Source of the DNA: Eunapius fragilis
Taxonomy: Eukaryota > Porifera > Demospongiae > Spongillida > Spongillidae
Direction of reading: 5' to 3'
DNA length: 64,000 nt
Assembly: GCA_963681505.1 (NCBI GenBank)
Contig: OY811985.1
Coordinates: 4,246,419-4,310,418 of the forward strand
A model generated the notes under the pieces. That model was not told the origin of the DNA, did not search any database, and saw only the letters and a list, made by a program, of their open reading frames with translations. Shown here one piece after another: positions 52,256 to 62,237 of this stretch (position 1 is its first letter; every line of letters starts with the position of its first letter). Position numbers and translations under genes: made by a program.

Positions 52256-53660
52256 CCTTACAATGCCAAATTCACTCCTTGTTGCTCCAAGTCCTTCTAG
52301 GTATAAACAGATCACATTTCTGTACAGGAAGGATTGCTTCTCGTCCACATTATATAGATAAAATGGTGTATACTTTGTCGTTGCCTCATTCCAGTCATTT
52401 TGTTCTGCATTTATGTACTTCACAAGAGCCTTAGCCACTGTTTCGTTCATTCTTTCATCCAATCTGTTGGTTTGTGGATGCTATAGGCACTCGCTATGCG
52501 ATGTTTGATTCTTGTCTGTATATAAGAACAACTTCTCGTTTAAGAGAATTAACGAATTCACGACCTTGGCCAGAATGCGTACATTAAAGCATGCACCCAA
52601 GCCTAGCGATGAGTGAAGAGATAAACATCGCTACACCGTCGGCACATTTTGATTGAAGTGCTTGAGCCTAAGGCCATTTAGAGAAATAGTTGGTACATGT
52701 AACCAAACACCTTTATGCCAAGGGGGAGGGAGAGGACATTATGTGCATGCACAGAATAGAAGTAAATATTAAATCACTATACCTGTTTCTTCCATTGCAT
52801 TGGGTGTCAACGTCAAGGGACCGACGATATCAATTCCAACTTGGTACCATCCATACTCACAAGAATCGGATGTAATTCTGCAGAATTAAGCCTGATATTT
52901 ATAAGGCCAGTCCAAACTGGACTTTAGTTTCCCGTCCACCCTTCCTCGAAAATATGATGCGGGCGGGCGGTGTATTTGTATTATTGTATTATTGTGAATA
53001 TGATTAATTTCGATGCCCAGACCTTACATCACAGTACAGAATAAATCATAAATAAGCACGTGCGCCTCTAGAGTGTCATTCCGGGAAGATCGGCGGCTAT
53101 ATTAAAAACTTATGCTGTTTTTAAGATTGAATAAACATACAAAAAACATGCTTGCCGACTTTCCTAGGATGGCACTGCACCCGCGCGATACCTTTCTTCG
53201 CTTACAGTTTCATAGAAGGTGCTAACAGTGAGTGTATCATCATGTGTTTCTAGCACTGTCCACGTTAGCAGAGTCTTCTTGCAACAAACATCAAAAACAT
53301 TGACGCTTATTAAAACCATCGTCGCTATTATAATAGCCTAGCCAAAATGGTGCAGGATTTTTAATAAGCAGACCATTTATTGAAGTTGACATCAGTTTAT
53401 TAATTATTCAAATAATACAAAAGTATGTCTTTAATAAGCAATAATACAAGTTTTAGGCGGTCGGCTATTTAGCATGCGGGCGGGGACGGGAAACTAGAGT
53501 CCAGTTTGGAGTGGCCTAATTTCCTGTTTGTTTTTTTGGCACGCGCATCACATGTTAGGACATGCTGTTTCCCACTTTGGTCATATCCTGCCAGTAGAAC
53601 AGTGAACAGATCTTCTGCAACGTTTTATCCCTACCAAAATAACCTCCGCCTTATAATAAA
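52250..53660 (-). pseudogene. Second Ginger-like integrase relic
   Basis: From about 53655 down: GRDKTLQKICSLFYW (H2C2 finger region), then, beyond a MITE, a VDIVGPL-type segment near 52810, a decayed core around 52560 (REFVNSLKRE), and ERMNETVAKALVKYINAEQN near 52450 running into TPFYLYN. The same blocks in the same order occur in the relic at 44750-47830, with similar intron positions. Frameshifts are frequent. It is interrupted by the MITE at 52905-53516. Confidence 0.7.
52905..53516. mobile_element. PIF/Harbinger-type MITE, 612 bp
   Basis: Ends GGCCAGTCCAAACTGGACTT and GGGAAACTAGAGTCCAGTTT...GTGGCC form about 33-bp inverted repeats with two mismatches. TAA flanks both ends (52902-52904, 53517-53519), the TWA duplication of PIF/Harbinger. 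The interior is AT-rich and non-coding. Confidence 0.8.
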
Positions 53661-53820
53661 GAGCAGGAATTAAAGCATACGCTGATGGATTAATTGCTGT
53701 GCAAATTTAGCGCACGTTTTCCCAAACCTAGGGGAGGCCCGGCGGGTACCTTGACCTGAATCAATGATTGCCTTGAAGGAGCATGCACAAAGGAGATAGG
53801 GGAAAGAGATAAGAATACAT

Positions 53821-54551
53821 GTGACCACTGAAATGGAAATGTACAAACGAGTGTCGCCTTCTCACTCATGCGAAGTAGCTATAGTGTTGAGCACAAAGTC
53901 ACTGTTCCAAATGTCTGTTGAAGATCTTCGAGAAGGGCTTGATGATTTTAATTCAGGGTGTGGCCATGTTTACCACGATAGCTCTGAGCATCTAGGCCAT
54001 CTCATTTATTGTGATCCTCCAGTCCACTGAGGGTAATTAGGACCGCTGCACCTCACTATCCTGTACTGTGGACGTTCACTAGGCTACTGTATTCTGCCCG
54101 CAAATGCCATATGACCATTAAAGCTATTGATTCAGCCCGTCACACAGGAGATATCGATGACCTGATAGCTTTACGGGGAGCTTGTCCAACTTGTTCAATG
54201 AGGATGGAACTGAGCATGTTGTAGTTAGTGAAGACCACTCATCAATTGGTCTATAGGCTGCGAGAGACACTTGAAAGTTACTCATGCTGAGCTCATGGCC
54301 ATGCTACAATCAAAGCTCAAAGTTTCCCTGTTGTTGCTGTGAGTGTTTGTGCCAGCGTAAACAGGTGTCTTGTGTTAACTTTAACCTAGAAAAATAAAAA
54401 GAATACCATACCAACTAGGTGTGTCCTTAATGGCTTCTCACAGAACTGGTACCAGATGAACCGAAATCACTAGACGCTCTCAGTAAACAGTTGATTCAGA
54501 TGGCAAAGGCTCTTTCAGACAATAGTGAGGTTGGGGACATATTCTGGTAAA
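53821..54551 (+). pseudogene. Unrecognised coding relic in three blocks
   Basis: Three stretches look once-coding: 53821-54030 (KRVSPSHSCEVAIVLSTKSL, stop at 54028), 54040-54250 (SARHTGDIDDLIALRGAC, then GSLSNLFNEDGTEHVVVSED in a shifted frame), and 54440-54551 (LVPDEPKSLDALSKQLIQMA, ending IFW and TAA). Frames differ between blocks and I recognise no family. It may be a decayed transposon or host gene; whether the gaps between blocks are introns is unclear. Confidence 0.35.
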
Positions 54552-54559
54552 GTACGCAC

Positions 54560-55568
54560 TGCAAGCATATAGAGGTTTCATGTTCTTTCTGCCACTGCCA
54601 CTGAAGCTTGGTATATGTCAAAAGCAGGCAACAATGAGTGAGCTGGGGCTCATGACACCCCCACCTTTGAGTGGATAATACATATATCTCATAAACCAAA
54701 TGGAGATATATGGGGGACCTGTTCCCATGACAAATAGGCATCCACTTAGCATCTACGTGCATCAGACATTATTTACTAATTCTAAGGTTCATAATTTATC
54801 AGGTACTGGTATGCTGAAGAGTTCTTTTTTTATAAACTTGCTCATGTAGATGTCATCTGGTCACACCTAGGTTGACTCCATATATGGTATTCAGAGAGAC
54901 AGACCTTCATTGTAGGGCTTCCTATATGATATAGGTTAGTCCAGTATATAAAATAACAAGGATCAAAGCATTCCACCCTAATAGGAAGAAATTTTGGCCA
55001 GTCTAAGGCACTGCACACTCCTTCTGTCTTTGTATGTATATGGGGGACCTGCTCCCGTGGCAAATAGAAATCCCACTTAGCATGTCAGCTGTGAGTGGTA
55101 ACTTCTGTTATTGAACAGTTCATAGTAACTTGCTGTTCTGTTTATTAGTACGTCAGTTTACATAAGTGGTGCCCACTACCTGACGTATGCCATTTTGAAA
55201 TGGGAGGCGTGGTATGGGATGCATGTGCGTGTTGCATGGTAAGGGCGTGATTATCTGCATCTTTGGTTCACACCTGGGTAGAGTCCATATATGGTGTTCA
55301 CCTATACAAAGGAGGCAGTCCTTAACATTATTATTGGCTGCTTCCTATATCTTGATTGTACAAATTTACAAGGAGGCGGTCCCTTCCCAGGGCATCGCTG
55401 TATTAATCACATTTATAACTGATGGCTTCTACATGTGCTTAGAATGGATACCAGCAGTACATTATGTAACACACTTTAGTTCACAAGAAAGGAGGCAGGT
55501 ACAGGACCCCTCTGCGTATAAACCGAATTTGAAGTTAATTGAGATGTCCTGCCGAAAGATATGGCCAG
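54560..55568. other. No gene recognised; diverged direct repeats
   Basis: ATATGGGGGACCTG with CAAATAG occurs near 54708 and 55031, and CACACCTGGGTAGAGTCCATAT-like sequence near 54863 and 55269. This suggests an old local duplication. Confidence 0.4.
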
Positions 55569-55795
55569 TTTGAACCCCAAGGGGTATCGGACGTTGCAAC
55601 ACTGGCACGAAGCTAATGCAAGAGCCCAAAATTTATTTTACCAGAGAGAAATGATGTAGTATGAAGTGTTGAAAATAGGAAGTCAATAGCATTTACGGTT
55701 CGAGAGATGTATCGATTTCAAAGTGAATCATTTTTATAACTTTATATATATATACGCGATAGGCAATTTTCGCGTGAACTGTCCCATATATATAT
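55569..55795. repeat. 225-bp dispersed repeat, copy 2
   Basis: Same start (GAACCCCAAGGGGTATCG) and same AT-rich, ACTGTCCCATATA end as the copy at 47879-48105, in the same orientation. It is followed by an AT microsatellite and a MITE. Confidence 0.7.
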
Positions 55796-55852
55796 ATATT
55801 ATATAATTATATATAATTATAATATTATATGTATAATTATATATATATATAT

Positions 55853-56102
55853 GGGACAGTGTCCAGCAGAATCACCCTTCTGGCTAGTTTTTCAAGTTTT
55901 CAAATTTTTTGATTTTCCTTGAACACCCATGAGCTTCTGTCAAATGGTCCTTACGCATCCTAAATCGGACTATCCATCACAAAGTTATTAGGCACTGAAT
56001 TTATAATTAGCCATATATTTCAATGCGAGCGTTACTTTTCTTTTGCTTGTTCTGGAAATTTTGAAGAAGTATCATAAGGGTGACTTAGCTGGACACTGTC
56101 CC
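55853..56102. mobile_element. MITE of the GGGACAGTGTCCAGC family, copy B (250 bp)
   Basis: Reverse-oriented relative to copy A (50297-50542). It is flanked by ATAT on both sides (55849-55852, 56103-56106), though in an AT repeat this is weak. The terminal 27 bases match copy A closely. Confidence 0.78.
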
Positions 56103-56109
56103 ATATATA

Positions 56110-56410
56110 TGTTGGAGTCGCTCCGGGCCACGACCTCCATTCATCCCGCCTGCAGTATTCGCCTCTCCTCCATGACCTCCATTCGTCCCTCCAGTAGTCG
56201 CCGCCCCTCCACGACCTCCCAGTCGTCGCAATTCGCCGGTCCTTCATTCGTCGATCGCTCCTCCATTAGCTCAACCACCTATTGTAACAGTGTACGCTCC
56301 ACCTGCTGCACCTCCAGGAGCATTCGCTCCTTATCCTGGAGGACTAGGTTATCGAAGATATTCCACTTACCCGCGAGGCCGTGCATGGCGGCAGACAGGG
56401 GCGTGCCTTC
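56110..56410 (+). pseudogene. Proline-rich coding relic
   Basis: One frame reads PPFVPPVVAAPPRPP, then APPLAQPPIVTVYAPPAAPP and YPGGLGYRRYSTYPRGRA, with an in-frame stop in the first third. The GC content and codon pattern stand out from the AT-rich flanks. It directly abuts the MITE. Perhaps an exon fragment; no family recognised. Confidence 0.35.
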
Positions 56411-57309
56411 AGGCGGGGCAAAAAGAATATGTACTATAATTGTACGATTGAATATAAATGAATTAATATTGCATGTAATTGGGTAATTATAAATTGTTAT
56501 GATGTTTTGATGGACACTATGGCCTCAACAAAATTGCATGGCCACGAGATTCTAAATCTGTCATGATCACGCAAGTTGACGTTCTTGCTATCTGGATCTA
56601 TAAGTTACAGGAATACATATATGTGTAAGTGGTCAATTAGGATATAATAGTAGCAGCAATTTACTATGCAAGTATATAACCAGATACAAAAATACATCAT
56701 TACCAGAAATTTCGGACGCTCATTACGTATTCCTGACGCGTCAATGCAAACGTCCGTTAATTTTCCGCGCACGCGTCCATTGACATGTATGGAACAAAGT
56801 GCATTTCTGTTCAGTATAAATCAGGAATCGTCAGAAAAATGGAAAGCGGTCAAAAATATAGTTAAGAACATCTTTCACTATGCTTTATTGATGAAACAAA
56901 AAAATTCAGGGTCTATCTGTAGGTTCCATGGCCCTAAAACAACACGTCCATAGACACATGTAGAAATTGTGTAGAAATTTGGGTTTTGTCAAGATGTTTG
57001 TGCATTTTTCTCAGGATCTGTGATAGTTGCAGTAAGAATCAGTGATTAAAATGTTAGCCAGATCATCGAGGAAGGGGCCAGATACCATAAAACACTCTTT
57101 CCTCTACTTTTCAAGGTTCCAGAGTCACTTCAGTGGTGTTAGGTACTGAATGTCCCATTATTAATTCTTCCACTTGCATGACGTAATGGACGTTTTAATA
57201 CGGGCTCTGCCACTGTGTGACTCACTCAGGTATGTTACATCTGAGGTGCTTATAGGCGTTCTACATGTGCGTAACAACCATAGCTTGACCCACACACGTA
57301 GTATATATA

Positions 57310-58070
57310 CAGTGGCGTATCCAGAATTTCAGCGAGGGGGTTGCTTAAGGTGGGGGGGGGGGGGGGAGGCAGAGATTATATATATAATCTCTGGGGGAGG
57401 GGAGGGCCCGTTTCTGGTCCGATACGAAAAGTGTGTGTGTGTGTATGTGGGAGGGGGGGGGAGATGCAGTCCGCTTCAAGTCCGATACAAAAAGTGGGGG
57501 CCTTTGGCACAGCAAATACGTTGTCGTTATAATTAATAACTAACGGTTACAGGGTGCTCAAAAGCACACGGAGCACCCTCTCCAGGAGCGGATACAGAAT
57601 TTTCCAAAAGGGGGGTTTAGACCCGCGATACAGTGGCGTAGAGCTAGAGAGAGGGGTGGGGGACATATGTCCCCGGGCGCAGGGTTGAGGGGGGCCGAAA
57701 TAGACGAGAGATAATTAATTATCGCGTCAACGAACGAACGCATGAGCAGATACCCCCCCCCCCATCGGGCCCGGGCCAGAAGCCGACAACACCCCCCCAC
57801 CACACCGGGCGCTTAACATCACACTACGTCACTGCCGCGATACGAAAAGCGGGGGGGGGGGGGGGGGGGGGGGGGGGTGGTGGTGGTGCTGTCCGCTTCA
57901 GGCCCGATACGAAAAGCAGGGCGTGTGCTCGGGTGTGTGTGCATGTGTTGTGTGCTGTACGCTTCAGGCCCGATACGAAAAGCGGGGGGGGGGGGAAGAG
58001 GGGTTGCTGTCCGCTTCAGGTCCGATACGAAAAGTGAGGGGGGGGGGGGGGGGGGTGCCGTACGCTTAAG
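57310..58070. repeat. Dispersed tandem repeat with poly(G) tracts
   Basis: The core GTCCGCTTCAGGCCCGATAC plus GAAAAGCG is followed by a G run in at least six copies (near 57416, 57468, 57836, 57891, 57960 and 58008). G runs range from about 4 to about 27. TGGCGTATCCAGAATT near 57314 and GCGGATACAGAATT near 57588 resemble transposon ends. Reading frames through it are artefacts. Confidence 0.7.
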
Positions 58071-59739
58071 ACTGGACTGAATAATATCTTACATATTTAC
58101 CAGACCCCGCAATACGCTTAAGACTGGACTCAATAATATCTTATACATTTACCAGACCCCGCCAAACTAAGAACTACACAACATTTGAAATAGCCTACAA
58201 CCAGCCTGCCTATACAACGGTATAGGCCTAACTGTGTGATAGTAAACAGAGATTGTCTAGTTGTTGGATCAGTTTCCATCACAAAAGTGTTGGTGCCATA
58301 TGTATGTGTGTGCTTGTGTGTGCTTGTGTGCATGTGTGCACATGTGTATATGCATGTGAATGTCAAAGCACATGGATGCATGTGTGTGCATGTGCATGTG
58401 TGTGAATGTGTGTGTGTGCATGTGGATATTGTAATTGTGTGTTCATTTGTGTCACTTACTTCATACACTCACATAGGTCTCAGTAGTCTAGTATTTGGGC
58501 AAACTGGACTGACAATAGATTGGAACGGACCTCTCAAGCTAGAGGTGTTTCATGTACATGTACGTTGTTTTGTGAGTGTGTGTGTGTATGTGTGTATGTG
58601 TGTGTGGAGTATGTATGTGTGTATTTCTGTGTTTTTATAACATTTCTGCATGTTATCAAGTGGGGCTCAATAGCCCAAGTATCAAGCTGGACCTCTCTAG
58701 CAAGGGGAGCTAGATCATATACAAGGGGAGCTAGTTAGATCATACGCATTGTGTGTGGGTGTGCATATGTCTGTTGAGAATATATGTCTGTTGAGAATAT
58801 GTGCATGTGTTTGTGTGCGTTAGATGTGTGTGCATTGTACATATGTTATCGCTCTTCTGCTAATGGACTGCTTCTGTACTGTTAGGTGAGCAGCAGCTGG
58901 CTTCATGTGTGTTAGTTAATTATTTGCTCATGCATGTAAACACATGCACACATGTATATCACTATACACACATCACATATCACACATGCACACGACACAC
59001 AACACACACACACACAGGATGTTTGCTATGACCAAATGCAAAGTCTCCCATTTAGCACCATGGAATTTATGTTAGTTGGTCCAATACATACAACACACCA
59101 GTTGTTGCATGTACTGGACTTATACATACTGGATTGCCTTTTGAAAGTGGCGCTGCCCAAGCCACTAAGATCCAGAAACCTACTTCAAATGACACCAAGT
59201 GCTCAGTGTACCATCCTCAGATTTTTACATTTGAAGTTCTGAAACCATGGGTAAATATGAAGTCATGTGTGTGAATAGCTCAGCATATCCAGTGGCCAAA
59301 TCTTTTGAGATAGGGTAGAAATAATTTCACTGCCATTATCAAGGCTCCATCCAGTGAGACCATTTACATGTAAATACAAACACACACCCACACACAACAC
59401 ACACACACACACACCATATGCACACACACACACACAGAGGATGTTTGATATCACCAAATGCAAAGTCTGCCATTTAAGTCCATGTAGTTTATGTGAGGTG
59501 GTCCAGTGCATACTACACACACCAGTCCAGTACATACATCACACCAGTCCAGTACATTCAATACATCAGCCCAGTACAATACCGGCACCAGTCCTGTACA
59601 TTTATCGATCACACACGTACGTGTCAAGTGTAGGCCTATTGCAATCAATAGTGTATGGATTATGGTCAGTTTGCCCACACAGTTTGACTTGGGTTTCAGA
59701 ATAAGCAATACTCGTATTCCAAAGGCGAGCTCTAAACAA

Positions 59740-60040
59740 TAACCAACTGGTGGTTAAGTGGTGTTTTGGCTTGCAATCGGACACTTCCAGAGGCACTTCA
59801 TGTGCTCTTTGCCCTGATGTGGCACTCAACCCTCTCGACCATCATGCAGCTACCTGTCGGCATGGAGTTGATGTTGTATGGAGTTGATGTTGTGGTACGC
59901 CACCATAAGTTGTGTGATGTCTTTCTGAGCTATTGCCACATTGCAGAGTTAGAAGCAGGAAGATGCCTCACACGAGGACTGGACCACACTCACCTAGCTG
60001 ATGTGCTAGTGAGGGATTGGGCACGGCTGATGTATGTGAG
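59740..60040 (+). pseudogene. Second copy of the retroelement zinc-motif tail
   Basis: SCALCPDVALNPLDHHAATC reads in one frame at about 59799-59858, then VVVRHHKLCDVFLSYC and HLADVLVRDWA in another. These match the relic at 16966-17880 (CSLCPNTALDLQGHHATC, VVTRHN, PADVLVRDW). At least one frameshift; only the middle of the domain remains. Confidence 0.65.
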
Positions 60041-60673
60041 TGTGCATGTGTGTGTTATATTTGTGTGTTCATTTGTTTCACCTGTTTCATCCACTCAAGT
60101 GGGTATTTGGGCAAGTTGGTCTGACAATAGATTGGAACTGGACCTCTCAAGATAGAGGTGTTTTTTCATGTACATGTACGTTTTGTGTGTGTGTGTGAGT
60201 GTGTGTGTGTGTGTTGTGTGTTGTGTGTGTGTGCATGTGTGTGGAGTACAGTGTATGTGTGTATTTGTGTGTTTTTAATTTTTCTGCATGTTATCAAGTG
60301 GGGCTCAATAGCCCAAGTATCATCAAGCTGGACCTCTCTAGCAAGGGGAGCTATGTGTCTGTTGAGAATATGTGTATGCATTTGTGTGCATGTTATCCCT
60401 CTTCTGGTCATGCAGAGTCAGAGGGTATGTGGCTTTGTCCCTAAGAATGACTGGGGGGATTCAAGACGTTCATCAGACGAGACCATGTGCTGCTTCCTAA
60501 CAACAAGCTCATACTGTACGGTGAGGTGAGCAGCAGCTGGCTTGATGTGAATTATTTGCTCATGCATGTAAACACATGCACACATGTATATCACTATACA
60601 CACATCACATACCACACATGCACATGTATATTCACACCAACACAAAATATGCATGTACATACTAAGCACGTAG

Positions 60674-60808
<135 letters not shown>

Positions 60809-60823
60809 GTCTACCAGCTACCA

Positions 60824-61135
60824 GTGAAACACTGGGACCTCAGGGCTGGACTGAGTATCTGCACGCTGTACGTGGGTCACATGGGTCACTAGGGTGCCCA
60901 GCCCATTTGTATTCTGAGTGTGACCATGAGCATTATGCACATGTGGTCATGGCTGAGAACTGTGCAATGATATTCTTGCTGGATAACATAAGAGCTCAGT
61001 TTCACTTTTACACAATCCTTTCTATATTTAACCATGCCCACAATATGTGTGTGAAGTGGAACCACAATGGAAACTGGCTGGCAATCGCTACCAGGGATTG
61101 GTCCCCTCATCAAGATTTTCCACATCAGGAAGAGA
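60824..61135 (+). pseudogene. WD40 repeat relic, WDR33-like
   Basis: VKHWDLRAGLSICTLYVGH at 60824-60880 has the WD signature and is followed by a stop. At 61033-61135, AHNMCVKWNHNGNWLAIATR is followed, after a frameshift, by LIKIFHIRKR. The order and wording resemble the WD repeat of WDR33 (a pre-mRNA 3'-end processing factor) containing the NGNWLLTASRDH segment. The two pieces are separated by about 150 bases with no clear intron borders, and the frame is broken, so this is a relic. Confidence 0.45.
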
Positions 61136-61649
61136 TGTCGCAACTATGAAGTAGACCCTACATGGATGTGTGATAGAGATGTGTAGTAGCCTAGTGGTGT
61201 GTGTTTAGCCAGGTGTGGAGGGGGAGGAGGTGACTGATGGAGCTTCTTTTGGTGTATGTTCTGTGTGTGTGTGTTTGTGTATGTGCACGTCGACTATGCG
61301 CATGTGTATGTGTGTTTTTGTGTGTGTTAGGTGTGGGTGCATTGTGCATATGTTATAGCTCTTCTGGTCAGAGGGTATATAGCTTTGTCCCTAGGAAATG
61401 ACTGGGAGGATTCAAGACGTTCATCAGACGAGGCCAATGGGCTGCTTCCTAACAACAAGCTCATACTGTACAGCGAGGTGAGCAGAAGCTGGCTTGATGT
61501 GAATTATTTGTTCATGCATGTAAACACATGCACACATGTATATCACTATACACACATCACATATCACACATGCACATGTATATTCACACAACACACATAC
61601 ACGTACATACACAAAGCACACAGCTACACACATTCAGATGATTGTAGTG

Positions 61650-62181
61650 TCAAATGTGATGAACTAAAATCATGATGTCCAACAGTCCCAAGGTCCCAGA
61701 GTGTAGAACGATAACTATTTCAGTGACATCATGTTCATGTCTATGTTTTTCTGAAATAAAGGTGGAGCAAAATGTATTGTCACCATTGCAGCTTGTTGAT
61801 TGTTTCATTTGTAGCAAAAATGGCTCCTCCCCTTTGAAGAGCTTTAGTCTATACCAAAACAATGGAGTCACTGGGGGTGACAAAAAAGATCTGCCTGTGC
61901 TTGAGAAGGCTAACCTACCCAAAAAATGCCGCATGTCTCCATGACATTGTAAGTGTGCTTTTAAGATATCAATAACAACTTAAGTCAATAACCATAAAAC
62001 TTTATAAATATGTTCACAAGAAGGCAATAAGAATGGAACTAGTTTAAAAAAATTGCTCCTATAGCTTCCAATGACAGCTGCACAGGATTTCTTATTTCCT
62101 CATTGCCATAGTGGACGATAATCTATTGAGTGGGAAGAGGGTAATATTGTCAATGGTTCATTCCCAATGGCATGGACAACA

Positions 62182-62237
<56 letters not shown>

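Noticed and set aside
58236-58738. GT-rich plus-strand frames of up to 134 codons
   Set aside because: Composition is dominated by TGTGTG and TGCATG; the few non-repetitive residues are not recognisable.
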